From: Aurantimonas manganoxydans SI85-9A1
GTDB lineage: Bacteria > Pseudomonadota > Alphaproteobacteria > Rhizobiales > Rhizobiaceae
Assembly: GCF_000153465.1 (NCBI RefSeq)
Contig: NZ_CH672387.1
Coordinates: forward strand, 2,457,903-2,521,902
Direction of reading: 5' to 3'
Length of the DNA: 64,000 nt
Part shown: positions 1 through 8,775 of the stretch, in pieces
Position numbering within the stretch: position 1 is the first letter of the stretch
Layout of the letters: each line of letters opens with the position of its first letter
The notes under the pieces: model-generated
Seen by the model: only the letters and a program-made list of their open reading frames with translations
What the model was told of the DNA's origin: nothing
Databases searched by the model: none
Made by a program: the position numbers and the translations under genes

Positions 1-750
1 TTGGTCCTGCATCCAGTCGGTATCGAAGGACAGCGCCGTTCCCACGGCCGTTCGCCTCGCCTCGCCGCTTCCGGCAACGATCAGGAGGTTGCGGGTTTTC
101 TCGACCCTTACAGATCCCGGCCTGATGGCAAAGCCGTCGATCAACCGCGTAAGGGTTTGCGCCGAGACATATTTCAGCGGAATAACGGAAAGTCCGTGGC
201 CGGCAGTTGCCTGCCCCCTTTCAATGGGAGTGGCCGCGGTGGAAGCATCGGTCGTAATGCGGTAAAGCTCGCCTGCCTTGACAAGCGCAAGGCCATTGCC
301 AGAAAGAACGCTTTCCAGGATCGCTAAAAGATCATCACGCGCCACTGGCCTTGCCGTCGACAGCGTCACCTCTCCCGTCACGTCCGGATCGAGGGTATAG
401 CCAATCCCAAGGGCCTCTCCTAGAATGGCCTCAACTACCTCGGGGATTGCGGCGCCTTGGAAGTTCAAGTTTACTTCCCCTACGGAACTGGCAGAAACAC
501 CAGGAGGAAGTGGCGGCGCGTTCCTCGCTTCGGGCCCAAAAAAGGCTCCCGCAGCATCCTGCGAGGTAGCTTGTCCTGGAAATCCGCTCGGATCTGCACG
601 AGGTTGCCTGGCGGAGAAATCCGGCCCGAATGCAGCCCCGTAAATCCCGGAACGATCCGTCGTCTCCATGATCCCGTCGAGGCCAGCGCAGCCGCCGGCA
701 AAAAGCAGAACGCTGATGACGGGAATTGACGGAAGCATCTCAGAGCGCAT
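1..750 (-). CDS. gspD: Type II secretion secretin GspD, N-terminal part (cut by window edge)
   Basis: The reverse frame stays open for 250 codons from an ATG at 750 to base 1, so the gene is truncated by the window. The N-terminus has a hydrophobic stretch and a lipobox-like LFAGGC (Cys about residue 21), suggesting an outer-membrane lipoprotein. It is followed by a secretin N0-like domain (residues about 75-150: VNLNFQGAAIPEVVEAILGE, then YTLDPDVTGEVTL) and the start of an N1-like domain (GLSVIPLKYVSAQTLTRLI). Secretins form the outer-membrane gate of the T2SS. GGGAG sits 6 bases before the ATG. It diverges from gspE, and the other gsp genes lie at 2.6-8.7 kb. The membrane-embedded secretin domain is outside the window, so the identification rests on the N domains and context. 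Confidence 0.85.
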   Translation of the reverse strand, partial: MRSEMLPSIPVISVLLFAGGCAGLDGIMETTDRSGIYGAAFGPDFSARQPRADPSGFPGQATSQDAAGAFFGPEARNAPPLPPGVSASSVGEVNLNFQGAAIPEVVEAILGEALGIGYTLDPDVTGEVTLSTARPVARDDLLAILESVLSGNGLALVKAGELYRITTDASTAATPIERGQATAGHGLSVIPLKYVSAQTLTRLIDGFAIRPGSVRVEKTRNLLIVAGSGEARRTAVGTALSFDTDWMQDQ

Positions 751-933
751 GATCTCCCTCTCCAGCAGGCGGCTCGAAACCCGTCGTAGCTGTTTGCCCA
801 ACGCTTCCGTGAAGCGGCGCATTCAGTAATCCGTTTTGGGGATGCCCCCAAAGGTCCAAGCTCACTTTAATCGCAGAGTTCTATCACGTAACTATCGAAC
901 TTGGCCGTCGAAATCTTCGAATGGATTTGAATC
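751..933. promoter_or_regulatory. Divergent intergenic region between gspD and gspE
   Basis: This 183-bp gap separates the divergent starts of gspD (reverse) and gspE (forward) and must hold the upstream signals of both. I see no confident -35/-10 pair and no clear operator palindrome. Confidence 0.35.
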
Positions 934-2601
934 ATGGCTTCCAATCAGACGGTTGATGATAAATTTGTCACAGAGATTCGTAAGCGTACCGGAATTCCGT
1001 GCGCGTTTGATGCCGGAGAAAGGCTGACCTATCGCGACTATTGGGAGCAGCGGATACTTGCAGCGGACGCGCTGGCAGACGCAATAGCCGCATTTCATAA
1101 TTTGCCTCGAGCGCAGCCCGCCTCGATCAAATATCGAGCGGAACTTTTTGAAGACCTATCTCTGCAATTCCTAAGGGAAGCATGGATTTTCCCATACGAA
1201 TTCGGAGAAGAGACGGTGCTCGCCGTAGCAGACCCGACCAGGTTCGAAGCCATCCGATCCGCGAGGCTGGCAACAGGCGCCGTGTCGGAACTTCGCATCG
1301 CCGCGTTCGACGAGCTGGAGGTTCTTTTCGAGCAAGCCTTTGCGTCGGGACGCGCAGCGGCTTCATTGCCAGCGAGCACACTAATGCAGGACGCCAGATC
1401 CGAAGATGATCTGCAGAGATTGCAGGACCTCGCCAGCGGCGCTCCGGTCGTTCGGGCCGTAGATGAGATTTTCGACGCAGCTGTGATGCTGTCGGCGACG
1501 GATATTCACATTGAGTCCCAGGAAGATGGGCTGGCTATCCGCCTGCGTGTCGACGGCCTACTCCGGCCTTACGGGTTTCTCCCCGCCGCGCAGTCCCGCC
1601 CAGTCATCTCGCGTGTGAAAATCCTAGCGGGCCTTGACATTGCGGAACGCCGGCTGCCGCAGGATGGTCGAACGCGTATTCGCGTCGGCGGCGCTGACGT
1701 CGATCTCCGGGTTGCCACGGTTGCCGGGCTCCATGGGGAAACGGCGGTCGTCCGCCTGCTGAGCAGAGATGCAAAATTCCTGGATCTTGCGGCGCTCGGC
1801 ATGGCCGAAGATGATCTCGCGGCGGTGAATGTGCAGATTCAGGAACCGCATGGCCTAGTCATTGTGGCGGGTCCGACCGGCAGCGGGAAGACCACGACGC
1901 TCGCCTCTATCCTGTCGGTCCTGAACACGCCCGACCGCAAGATCATCACAGTTGAGGATCCGGTCGAATATCAGATTCCCGGTCTCGTCCAGACCCAAGT
2001 CAAGCCCGCGATCGGCTACACGTTCGCCACAGCGATCCGTTCATTTCTGCGACACGATCCGAACGTGCTCATGGTCGGCGAGATGCGGGACCGCGAGACC
2101 GCAGACATCGCCATCCAAGCAGCATTGACGGGGCATCTGCTTCTGACGACGCTCCACACCAACAGTGCGGCGGAAGCGGTGGTCCGCCTCGCGGACCTGG
2201 GCATAGACTCGTTCCTGCTACGGTCAACTTTACGCTGCGTCGTCGGCCAACGTCTGGTACGCCAGCTCTGTGCCCGCTGCCGCAGACCCACCGAGGAATG
2301 CTCTGCGTCAGCTTCGGCGTTGGCAGATGCAGGTCGATTCCAACCGCGACCGGAAGACTCCTATTTCGTCGCGGTCGGATGTAGCTGGTGCGGCGGTACC
2401 GGATACCGGGGTCGTATCGGGCTCTTCGAGGTGATCCGACTGGATGAGGGTCTGCGTACTCTTATCCGCAGCGACGTCGACGCGAGTAAGCTGGCACAGG
2501 AAGCCAGTACTCGAGGCATGCGAACCATGCTCCAGGACGGGATGGAGAAATATCGGTGCGGCATCACCACAGTCGAGGAAGTGCTGCGCGCGACGATCTG
2601 A
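934..2601 (+). CDS. gspE: Type II secretion ATPase GspE
   Basis: 555 aa. This is the cytoplasmic hexameric ATPase that powers pseudopilus assembly. An N-terminal GspE/MshE-like domain (about 1-150) precedes the motor domain. The motor has Walker A GPTGSGKTT (about 313-321), an Asp box (ITVEDPVEYQIPG), Walker B (VLMVGEMRD), and a His box (TGHLLLTTLHTNS). A zinc-binding tetracysteine region follows, with CARC at about 447 and CSWC at about 482. All catalytic motifs look intact and the length is normal for the family. It is the only gsp gene on the forward strand. Its stop lies 15 bp from the convergent end of the gspC/N-like gene. The ribosome-binding site before the ATG is weak. Confidence 0.95.
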   Translation: MASNQTVDDKFVTEIRKRTGIPCAFDAGERLTYRDYWEQRILAADALADAIAAFHNLPRAQPASIKYRAELFEDLSLQFLREAWIFPYEFGEETVLAVADPTRFEAIRSARLATGAVSELRIAAFDELEVLFEQAFASGRAAASLPASTLMQDARSEDDLQRLQDLASGAPVVRAVDEIFDAAVMLSATDIHIESQEDGLAIRLRVDGLLRPYGFLPAAQSRPVISRVKILAGLDIAERRLPQDGRTRIRVGGADVDLRVATVAGLHGETAVVRLLSRDAKFLDLAALGMAEDDLAAVNVQIQEPHGLVIVAGPTGSGKTTTLASILSVLNTPDRKIITVEDPVEYQIPGLVQTQVKPAIGYTFATAIRSFLRHDPNVLMVGEMRDRETADIAIQAALTGHLLLTTLHTNSAAEAVVRLADLGIDSFLLRSTLRCVVGQRLVRQLCARCRRPTEECSASASALADAGRFQPRPEDSYFVAVGCSWCGGTGYRGRIGLFEVIRLDEGLRTLIRSDVDASKLAQEASTRGMRTMLQDGMEKYRCGITTVEEVLRATI

Positions 2602-2616
2602 ACGGGCCGAGACCGG

Positions 2617-3072
2617 CTATTTTGGCTCGAAAAGCCGAAAGGTCTGGCTTCGACCTGCCATCTGAAATTCGAGCGTCTTCAGGTTTGGTATGGTGGCCGT
2701 CCAGCCTTCGTATTGCTCACCGGTCTTCAAGCGCACGGTTCCTGTCCCGGGAATGGCAACCAAGGCCGTTCTTTTGCCACCGATGGCGATCACGCCGAGC
2801 AGATGGATATCAGGCGGCGGTGGCGGGACCGGCGGAGCGGGCAGGCGAATGGCGACGGGACGGGGGATAGGCGCCGGCGGGGGAAGAGGCTGGCGCCGCG
2901 AGGGGGCAAACAGGGGACGGGCGCGGGTTTGCGTCAAATTGGTCAAGTCCGCGTCATCCAGCGGGAGCCCCAGTTCAAGATCGCCGTCTTCGCTCGCGGC
3001 ATACTCGGCCAAGGTCCTAATCGGCCCGGTAACGCAAAGCAGGAGTGCCAGCAGGTAGGCGAGAGAGCGCAT
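2617..3072 (-). CDS. GspC/GspN-like inner-membrane T2SS component with HR domain
   Basis: 151 aa, the last gene of the reverse-strand gsp run, starting one base after the gspM stop. It has an N-terminal signal/anchor (SLAYLLALLLCVTGPIRTLA). A Pro-rich linker (about 58-88) leads to a C-terminal homology-region (HR)-like fold (LLGVIAIGGKRTALVAI, then VRLKTGEQYEGWTATIPNLK). HR domains of GspC link the inner-membrane platform to the secretin GspD. It is shorter than classical GspC and has no PDZ domain. Rhizobial T2SS loci often carry such a short protein annotated GspN, so C-type versus N-type naming is uncertain; membership in the T2SS is well supported by position. Confidence 0.7.
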   Translation of the reverse strand: MRSLAYLLALLLCVTGPIRTLAEYAASEDGDLELGLPLDDADLTNLTQTRARPLFAPSRRQPLPPPAPIPRPVAIRLPAPPVPPPPPDIHLLGVIAIGGKRTALVAIPGTGTVRLKTGEQYEGWTATIPNLKTLEFQMAGRSQTFRLFEPK

Positions 3073-3630
3073 TCAGTTGCCCTCGGGACTCAGGTAGCCT
3101 TCGACCGCCACCACAGTTCGAAGCATGTCCTCGCCATCCGGGACGTCCCCATCCGTCGACGATCCCCGCAGCGACAGGGAGGAAATGAGCATCAGCGGCT
3201 GCCGGCTTTCGATGTCGTAGAGAATGTCCTGCACATTCTCCAGTTTGGCGAGGAACGAGAGCCTGAGCGTCGCACGACGATCCGTGTCCTCTTGCTGGGT
3301 AAGGAATTCGACCTGCGACACCGCTCCTCCATGATCCTCGACGATCCGGGTCAAGATATTCTGCAGGGTGGCCTCCGCGATAGGAACGGTGTCGCCGGCA
3401 ATGTAGAAACCGGGCCGATCCTCGGATGCTCCGGCTGGGGCGGACATGGGCGCAGAGGCAACTCGGTGACGCAGATCCGCAAGGATGTTCGACTTGTCCG
3501 CGGTTTCCGTTGCAATATCCTGGGACAATCGGTACTCGTTCAGAGCTAGAATGAGCATGCCCGGGGCGAGACAACCAACCGCCGCCCTCGCCCACCAGCG
3601 CATCTTCGATGGAGCTACATGGGAAGCCAT
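3073..3630 (-). CDS. gspM: Type II secretion protein GspM-like
   Basis: 185 aa. A short cytoplasmic N-terminus and one membrane segment (about 13-33, AAVGCLAPGMLILALN) are followed by a coiled-coil-prone periplasmic stretch (YRLSQDIATETADKSNILADL) and a ferredoxin-like C-terminal region (RATLRLSFLAKLENVQDILYDIE). This is the layout of GspM/PilO proteins that pair with GspL. The ATG at 3630 overlaps the gspL stop as TGATG; GTG codons at 3633 and 3636 are possible alternative starts. It is followed immediately by the HR-domain gene. The sequence is divergent, so the call depends partly on gene order. Confidence 0.75.
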   Translation of the reverse strand: MASHVAPSKMRWWARAAVGCLAPGMLILALNEYRLSQDIATETADKSNILADLRHRVASAPMSAPAGASEDRPGFYIAGDTVPIAEATLQNILTRIVEDHGGAVSQVEFLTQQEDTDRRATLRLSFLAKLENVQDILYDIESRQPLMLISSLSLRGSSTDGDVPDGEDMLRTVVAVEGYLSPEGN

Positions 3631-4691
3631 CACCACGCCGACCTTTCGACGATCACGGCTTCGATCTCGAAGCTGTCCCTGTCCCCGTTTCGATCCCGCG
3701 TCACGGGAGCAGTGAAGCGCACGTGTGCCAGCAGCGCAGAGCCGTCCAGTATGGCGATCAGATCGGATGGCGCACTCGACAGACCGGATATTCGGAGCGT
3801 CCGGCCGTCCACCGACAGGTCGGTCAGGTATGTGCCATCCGGCAGTACGGCGGATAGGTCTTCCAAGACCAAGACCATCGGCCAGCTCCGCCGTTTGCGA
3901 TCGAGCACCACGACGGTTCCCCCTGTCTTCGATGCCGCTCCGGTTCCGGCGAGAGCTCCACGAAGATGTTCGATCTCCTGCGTCATGATCGAGGACTGCA
4001 CCTGACGCTGGTGGTTAGCCCAAGCCTGAAAAGCAAACGCCGCGGTCGCCGCGCCCGCGATAGCGGCCGCGATAAAGATGCCATACCCGCGGTGCGTCCT
4101 ATGCAAAGGATCAACGTTGGGTTTCAGGTTGAGGATACTCGGACGATCGAGAGGATCATCGCTTACCCCGACCAACGCCGGTCGCAGACCAGCTTCGATC
4201 AGGGGAGCAGTTCGCGCCGAGAAGATGGCGCGGGACATCACGGTCAGACGCACCGTCAACTCACCCGGAGCGGCGGACGGGCTCTTCTCCAGGATCACGT
4301 GCCCATAGACAGCCTTCTCCGACGACCACGGTGTCAGTCGGTCGACCTGATGCTGAACGATCGAAGCGATGTGGTTCCGACCGGCCGCCGGAAGGCAGAT
4401 CACGGTGGTGACCGTGTTCGCAGCGTCGAGCCTCAAGTCGAACGACTGACGCCGAAGGATGCGAGCCGTTCGTCCCGTCGGAACATCCTCGAAGGCCCCG
4501 CTGTCAATCAACGCCAGTTGACCGTTGCGCCGTCTACGGAAGCATTCGAACCGCCCGTCACGTTCCACAAGAAGAAGCGACGGTTGCCCGGCCTTGGAGA
4601 CGACAAGCTGTGATAGCCATCTGGCCCAGCCCCGCCATGACACTGCAGGGGCAATTCTCGCCTCACTATTGACGGGGGAAACGAGGCTCAT
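3630..4691 (-). CDS. gspL: Type II secretion protein GspL-like (PilM/PilN-type platform protein)
   Basis: 353 aa from the ATG at 4691, which overlaps the gspK stop as ATGA. The N-terminal half is cytoplasmic and actin-like (LLLVERDGRFECFRRR; ICLPAAGRNHIASIVQHQVD). A membrane helix at about 225-245 (IFIAAAIAGAATAAFAFQA) leads to a periplasmic PilN-like part (LEDLSAVLPDGTYLTDLSVD, then LRISGLSSAPSDLIAILDGS). GspL anchors the ATPase GspE to the inner-membrane platform and pairs with GspM, the next gene. An upstream in-frame GTG at 4736 would lie inside gspK and looks unlikely. Confidence 0.85.
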   Translation of the reverse strand: MSLVSPVNSEARIAPAVSWRGWARWLSQLVVSKAGQPSLLLVERDGRFECFRRRRNGQLALIDSGAFEDVPTGRTARILRRQSFDLRLDAANTVTTVICLPAAGRNHIASIVQHQVDRLTPWSSEKAVYGHVILEKSPSAAPGELTVRLTVMSRAIFSARTAPLIEAGLRPALVGVSDDPLDRPSILNLKPNVDPLHRTHRGYGIFIAAAIAGAATAAFAFQAWANHQRQVQSSIMTQEIEHLRGALAGTGAASKTGGTVVVLDRKRRSWPMVLVLEDLSAVLPDGTYLTDLSVDGRTLRISGLSSAPSDLIAILDGSALLAHVRFTAPVTRDRNGDRDSFEIEAVIVERSAW

Positions 4692-5548
4692 GTTTGGCCA
4701 TCCCCACTTCCGACACCGTCTTGCAGCCGTGACCACATCAAAACCGCAAACGGCTTAGGAGCCTTATTCCTTTTTGCGATCACGGCCTCAGAGATTCCCA
4801 CAGCGCCCATTATGGTCCGCGCGGTCAGGCGAACCCGGAACACGCCAGACCGCGCGTCCGTCTGTTCGTTATCCGCCGTAAGGTCATCGGCGCTTACATC
4901 CTTGTCGGCAATTCTCGCGGCTGATTTTTCGACTGCGGCCCTGACGGTGGCCGACGCGCCCTTCTCGAGGACGTGCGAACTCGGGCTAAAGACGGTTAGG
5001 AAGGGGCGCAGCCTCTGAAAATCCGTCGCGTCCAGCCCGTGCAGAAAGCGAAGCTCGTCGACCGAGCGGAAGAGCCGATTGGGGGGCATTCCGACCCTAC
5101 CCGCGGCTGCATAGTCGAACCCCTCTGCTCCGTAGATCGAACTGAGACTATCCTCGTCGCGCCAATCCATCACCCTATCAGCAAAGGCTTTTGGGTCCAG
5201 CGAGGTGCCGCCCGCAGCATCGAAGAGGCTGGCGAGCAACGTGGGAGTGGCCTTGTTGAGATCGACCCGGATCGCTTCATCGACGACCTCCATTTCAACC
5301 GATCCCCCGCCCAGAGACAGGACCGTGGCATTCACGTCGTCGGGCTCCTGATTTTCAACGAACAGAAAATATCCGGCGCCCGTCAGACCGCTATCCAGCA
5401 GGGATTCGACCTGCAGCGCCTGACTACCTATCGACATCCTCTGGATGCCTTGCCCAGTCAAATGGACGAGGCCGACGGCGACCACCGACATGAGCCCGGC
5501 AAATCCCAGCACCGCGAGAGTGATGTAGCCGTCATCTTCACCGCGCAT
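4688..5548 (-). CDS. gspK: Type II secretion minor pseudopilin GspK
   Basis: 286 aa. A short leader ends in a G|YITLA cleavage context (Gly7) followed by a hydrophobic helix (LAVLGFAGLMSVVAVGLV). GspK lacks the Glu5 of other pseudopilins, as here. The long soluble domain has GspK hallmarks: VDLNKATPTLLASLFDAAGG, then DRVMDWRDEDS, and VDELRFLHGLD, consistent with helix-hairpin-helix (SAM-like) modules. GspK caps the GspI-J-K tip complex. I chose the ATG at 5548 because GGAG lies 8-9 bases upstream; an ATG at 5560 is an alternative. It overlaps gspJ by 11 bases and gspL by 4. Confidence 0.9.
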   Translation of the reverse strand: MRGEDDGYITLAVLGFAGLMSVVAVGLVHLTGQGIQRMSIGSQALQVESLLDSGLTGAGYFLFVENQEPDDVNATVLSLGGGSVEMEVVDEAIRVDLNKATPTLLASLFDAAGGTSLDPKAFADRVMDWRDEDSLSSIYGAEGFDYAAAGRVGMPPNRLFRSVDELRFLHGLDATDFQRLRPFLTVFSPSSHVLEKGASATVRAAVEKSAARIADKDVSADDLTADNEQTDARSGVFRVRLTARTIMGAVGISEAVIAKRNKAPKPFAVLMWSRLQDGVGSGDGQT

Positions 5549-6230
5549 CTTCGGCTCCATTCGGGGGCGAATTTTCCTCCCCCCGACAGATCCCTTCGAG
5601 AGTAACGCAGTCGAAAACTGCGTCGACATGCGTGGCGGCGATCATGCTGGTCGCCAGTCCACGTGTTTTCGCGTCAGTGATATCCAGTCGAAGCAATGCC
5701 GGCAACGCGCTCCGCCCGTTCCATCCGGCGTTCCACAGCGACGCTTTGCCAGTACCGTCATGGGCATATGCAAACCGGAAGATCCAAGGGCCGGACATCA
5801 GGATCGCGGGGTTTCGCCGATGCAGGCGCGCCCGCGTCGGATCACCCGGGATGAGCGGGGTCTCCCAACGTAGCAACGTGCCGATACCAGACTCATAGTG
5901 ACTCTCGATCCAGACCATCGTCTCCGGCACTTGGCCGTCGGCGGCGACCGCGTAGACGATGGACGTCTGAGATCCGCTGAAGAGCAGCGGACTGTCTTTC
6001 GTCGGACCAGTGCGGACGGCGATCATGCCTGAGACATCCCGCTTCAGCCGTGCAACGCCTGCGGCAAGCACCTCCATCTGGTTGTTCTTTGCGTTGGCAG
6101 CCTCGGAATGGCGGACTACCACGCCTGTCGCCAACGACAGCGTCGCAATCACCAGGGCGGACAGGGACAGAACACAGACCGCTTCGATCAGCGCGAAGCC
6201 GCCATTGTGCGGAGAGCGTTGACGGCTCAC
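5538..6230 (-). CDS. gspJ: Type II secretion minor pseudopilin GspJ
   Basis: 230 aa, GTG start overlapping the gspI stop (GTGA). The prepilin signal is clear: an 11-residue leader ending in Gly, then FALIE with Glu at +5, followed by a hydrophobic helix (AVCVLSLSALVIATLSLATG). The C-terminal region, with paired strands such as SGPWIFRFAYAHDGTGK and LPALLRLDI, fits GspJ. It is a part of the pseudopilus tip complex. Confidence 0.88.
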   Translation of the reverse strand: MSRQRSPHNGGFALIEAVCVLSLSALVIATLSLATGVVVRHSEAANAKNNQMEVLAAGVARLKRDVSGMIAVRTGPTKDSPLLFSGSQTSIVYAVAADGQVPETMVWIESHYESGIGTLLRWETPLIPGDPTRARLHRRNPAILMSGPWIFRFAYAHDGTGKASLWNAGWNGRSALPALLRLDITDAKTRGLATSMIAATHVDAVFDCVTLEGICRGEENSPPNGAEDAR

Positions 6231-6598
6231 TGCGATACTCCCAGGGTGAGCGCCTCGAGCGTGATGACATGCCCGGACCTTGCCTCGACCGATACCCGGA
6301 TAGCGAGCAGATCTGAGAATGCAAAATCCCCGTCATCCGCATCGGGTTCAGGCCCATCCCGGTAAAAGCGGGTTTCGGCCACCCATCTCAAGCCATTCTT
6401 TGTCCCGCTGCGGACACCAGCGCTTAGGGAGGTATCGCGTTGCTCCGCGGACAGCACTGCCTCCGCGACGATCTGCGCTTGGACCGTTTCTTCGATCCGT
6501 TCGATTCCGGCGCGGGACGATGCGACCGCCCGCGGCGCCAGCGAAACAAGACCGGTGAGAATGGCGGCCGCGACGATCATCTCAAGGAGGGTGGTCAT
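6227..6598 (-). CDS. gspI: Type II secretion minor pseudopilin GspI (unusual leader)
   Basis: 123 aa. The N-terminal helix MTTLLEMIVAAAILTGLVSL has the pseudopilin core with Glu in the right register. No Gly precedes the helix: the residue at -1 is the initiator Met itself, so the usual prepilin-peptidase leader is missing. The ATG at 6598 overlaps the gspH stop as ATGA, the same coupling seen at neighbouring junctions, which supports this start. A longer upstream reading would overlap gspH and give EEGPM before the helix, which still lacks Gly at -1. GspI nucleates the pseudopilus tip with J and K. Confidence 0.8.
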   Translation of the reverse strand: MTTLLEMIVAAAILTGLVSLAPRAVASSRAGIERIEETVQAQIVAEAVLSAEQRDTSLSAGVRSGTKNGLRWVAETRFYRDGPEPDADDGDFAFSDLLAIRVSVEARSGHVITLEALTLGVSQ

Positions 6599-7077
6599 AG
6601 GCCCCTCCTCGTTCGGTCCGTGTCGATGATGACGCTCGATGTCAGTGGGTTGATGGACACCTGCGCTGCAGCCTGTTGCCACCGGAGCGTCAAAACTCCT
6701 CCGGAGGATCGTCCGTCGGGCGAAAATCGAATGTGGGCATGTCCGTCCCGGATTATGCGGCCGCCCTGCCCAAGCTCCGTGGCGATGCCATCCGGGATTC
6801 TGAAGTGCGTGGATTGCAGGCCTGATGCGATGAGGCCCGTCTCTAGATCCAGCGTGGTGGCCACCTCGGCACCCGTTCGAGCCGCGCCATGCCGGTCGAT
6901 CATGAGGACGTTTGCGATCGCCGTCGCCGTTTCCCGCAGATCGGCAAGCCCTTTCATCGGCAGGGCACGCGGCAGGGCGATTACTGCGACCAGTGCGGCA
7001 ATCGCCAGCGCGACCACCACTTCCAGAAGGCTGAAGCCACCGCCGTGGTCAGCGGCTCGTGATGTCGATCGTTCCAC
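6595..7077 (-). CDS. gspH: Type II secretion minor pseudopilin GspH
   Basis: About 160 aa from a GTG at 7077 (another in-frame GTG is at 7089). Leader ending GGG|FSLLE with Glu at +5, then a hydrophobic helix (VVVALAIAALVAVIALP). A soluble GspH-type domain follows (THFRIPDGIATELGQGGRI, then IRFSPDGRSSGGVLTL). The start lies inside the last 29 bases of gspG and the end overlaps gspI by 4, so it is translationally embedded in the gsp operon. The start codon choice is an inference from leader length. Confidence 0.85.
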   Translation of the reverse strand: MERSTSRAADHGGGFSLLEVVVALAIAALVAVIALPRALPMKGLADLRETATAIANVLMIDRHGAARTGAEVATTLDLETGLIASGLQSTHFRIPDGIATELGQGGRIIRDGHAHIRFSPDGRSSGGVLTLRWQQAAAQVSINPLTSSVIIDTDRTRRGL

Positions 7078-7513
7078 TGCCGCCTCCACTGCCTTCAGGC
7101 CCCAGCGAGCGGATATCGAACTTGGTCCCGGTCGCCGTAGATCGGTACTGGTAGGGCTTCCCCCACGGGTCGACGGGGACTCTCCCCTGCTGCACGTAGG
7201 GTCCGTTCCAACCCGGAATACTGCTCGGCTCGACCAAGGCCGCCAGGCCCTCCCGTTCGGTCGGGTATCGGCCGATGTCCAGGAAGAAGAGATCGAGCGC
7301 CGATGACAAGGATTCGATCTGCATCTGTGCGGTCTTGGCGCGGGCATCGCCGAGATAGCTCAGGACCCGCGGTCCCACGAGCCCCATCACCAGACTCAGG
7401 ATCACGAGGACGACCAGCAGCTCGACCAGCGTGAATCCGCCGTCGCGATCGCGTGGATGCGAGTAATCCGCCTTAGGCCTTTGGCGATGCGAGGTTTCGT
7501 ATGGCTGGATCAT
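7049..7513 (-). CDS. gspG: Type II secretion major pseudopilin GspG
   Basis: 154 aa. The leader ends in GG|FTLVE (Gly26, Glu at +5) before the hydrophobic helix (LLVVLVILSLVMGLVGPRV). Family hallmarks follow: a helix with AQMQIESLSSALDLFFLDIG, RYPTEREGLAALV, then WNGPYV and VPVDPWGKPYQYR, the conserved segment that carries the calcium site in major pseudopilins. It forms the bulk of the pseudopilus. The ATG overlaps the gspF stop (ATGA). Confidence 0.95.
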   Translation of the reverse strand: MIQPYETSHRQRPKADYSHPRDRDGGFTLVELLVVLVILSLVMGLVGPRVLSYLGDARAKTAQMQIESLSSALDLFFLDIGRYPTEREGLAALVEPSSIPGWNGPYVQQGRVPVDPWGKPYQYRSTATGTKFDIRSLGPEGSGGGSGTIDITSR

Positions 7514-8724
7514 AGGATCATCTCATTCATCGAAAGCAGGGCGGTCATAACCGAGATGATGATCCACGCGATCAGGCCGCTGACGAGCAACAGGATGGTG
7601 GGACCGAGAATGGCGACGGCACGGGTCATGCCGCGATCCAGCCTGGCTTCGTAATACAGCGCCGTTCGTGTCGCCGCGGCGCCCAGCCCCGACTCTTCCC
7701 CGACGCGCAGCATATGGACGGCATAAGTTGGCAGCAGGGACCTGGACTCGAGTGAATCGCTCAACCTGCGGCCTTGGCGAACTTCCGCCAGTACGGCGTC
7801 GATCGATTGGCGGTCGCGGTCGAAGATCATCGTGTCGCGGATCAACCGGAGAGCGGAGGAAATGTCGACATCGCTGCGGATCAGCAGGCCGAGATTGGCG
7901 CAGAACGTGACCGTGCGCGCATCGGACGCCAGTCTTCTCAGTCCCGGCAGACGGCAGAACAGTTCATAGCTGCGCTCTCTGATCGCCCGGCTGCGAGCAC
8001 CCCACAGCCCGGCCAACAGTGCTACGATAGTCACGATCACGATCTCGGTGCCGTTGGTGCGGAATGTGCGAGACAGCCAGAATATCGTCTGGGCCGGGCC
8101 TTCCGGTGACCCGCTCCCCGAGAGGGCGCGATCGAACTCAGGGATGACCACTGCCAGCACGAACGCCAGTACGCCCACGGCTGCGGCGGCGAGGAAGCCG
8201 GGATAGGCGAGAGCCGAGGAGATGCGCCGTCGGAGTTCCTCGCTGCGCTGCCGCTCGCGAGCCAGGACGGCGAGTGTCTCCGGCAGGGTGCCTGCAGCCT
8301 CTGCGACCTGGACGATCTTGACGTAGTTCGCCGGGAAGGCGGTCGGGTGATTGCCAGTCGCCTCAGCGAGGCTCTGTCCCATCGAGATCGCTTGATGCAG
8401 GTCCCGAAGCAAAACGGCGATGACTGGCTTCGTGGCCGTCTGCGATATGATCAGAATAGCGCGATCCAGCGCCACGCCGGCCGTGAGGAGCGCCGACAGG
8501 TCTTCGGTGACGCGGGTGACGTCGCCGGCGCCAGGCCGCTGCGCGAAGAGTGCGGTGATCCCGGAGCTGAGGGATTGCCGGCGGGGCACGTCCTTGGCGA
8601 TCTCGATGGGCAGCAACGACTGGCGCTCCAGCTCGATGCTGATCGCGGCCCTGGTCGGACCTTCGAGAGTGCCGGCGACGATGTGGCCGGTAGGGGTCAG
8701 TGCCTGGTAGGCGAAACTCGTCAT
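7510..8724 (-). CDS. gspF: Type II secretion inner-membrane platform protein GspF
   Basis: 404 aa. It starts FAYQALTPTGHIVAGTLEG, the usual GspF N-terminus, and contains two homologous cytoplasmic GspF domains (about 65-190 and 270-390). These are separated by and followed by membrane segments (FLAAAAVGVLAFVLAVVIP, IVIVTIVALLAGLWG, ILGPTILLLVSGLIAWIIIS). The motifs MGQSLAEA, IVQVAEAAGTLPETL and MLRVGEESGLG are typical. It is the polytopic platform that couples GspE to the pseudopilus. It lies 51 bp after the SCO/cytochrome c gene and overlaps gspG, joining the copper genes and the gsp genes into one probable transcript. Confidence 0.95.
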   Translation of the reverse strand: MTSFAYQALTPTGHIVAGTLEGPTRAAISIELERQSLLPIEIAKDVPRRQSLSSGITALFAQRPGAGDVTRVTEDLSALLTAGVALDRAILIISQTATKPVIAVLLRDLHQAISMGQSLAEATGNHPTAFPANYVKIVQVAEAAGTLPETLAVLARERQRSEELRRRISSALAYPGFLAAAAVGVLAFVLAVVIPEFDRALSGSGSPEGPAQTIFWLSRTFRTNGTEIVIVTIVALLAGLWGARSRAIRERSYELFCRLPGLRRLASDARTVTFCANLGLLIRSDVDISSALRLIRDTMIFDRDRQSIDAVLAEVRQGRRLSDSLESRSLLPTYAVHMLRVGEESGLGAAATRTALYYEARLDRGMTRAVAILGPTILLLVSGLIAWIIISVMTALLSMNEMIL

Positions 8725-8775
8725 GTCACCCTACCCTCTTGTGAACGCGACTTACAGGTCTGCTGATCGGGGCGA

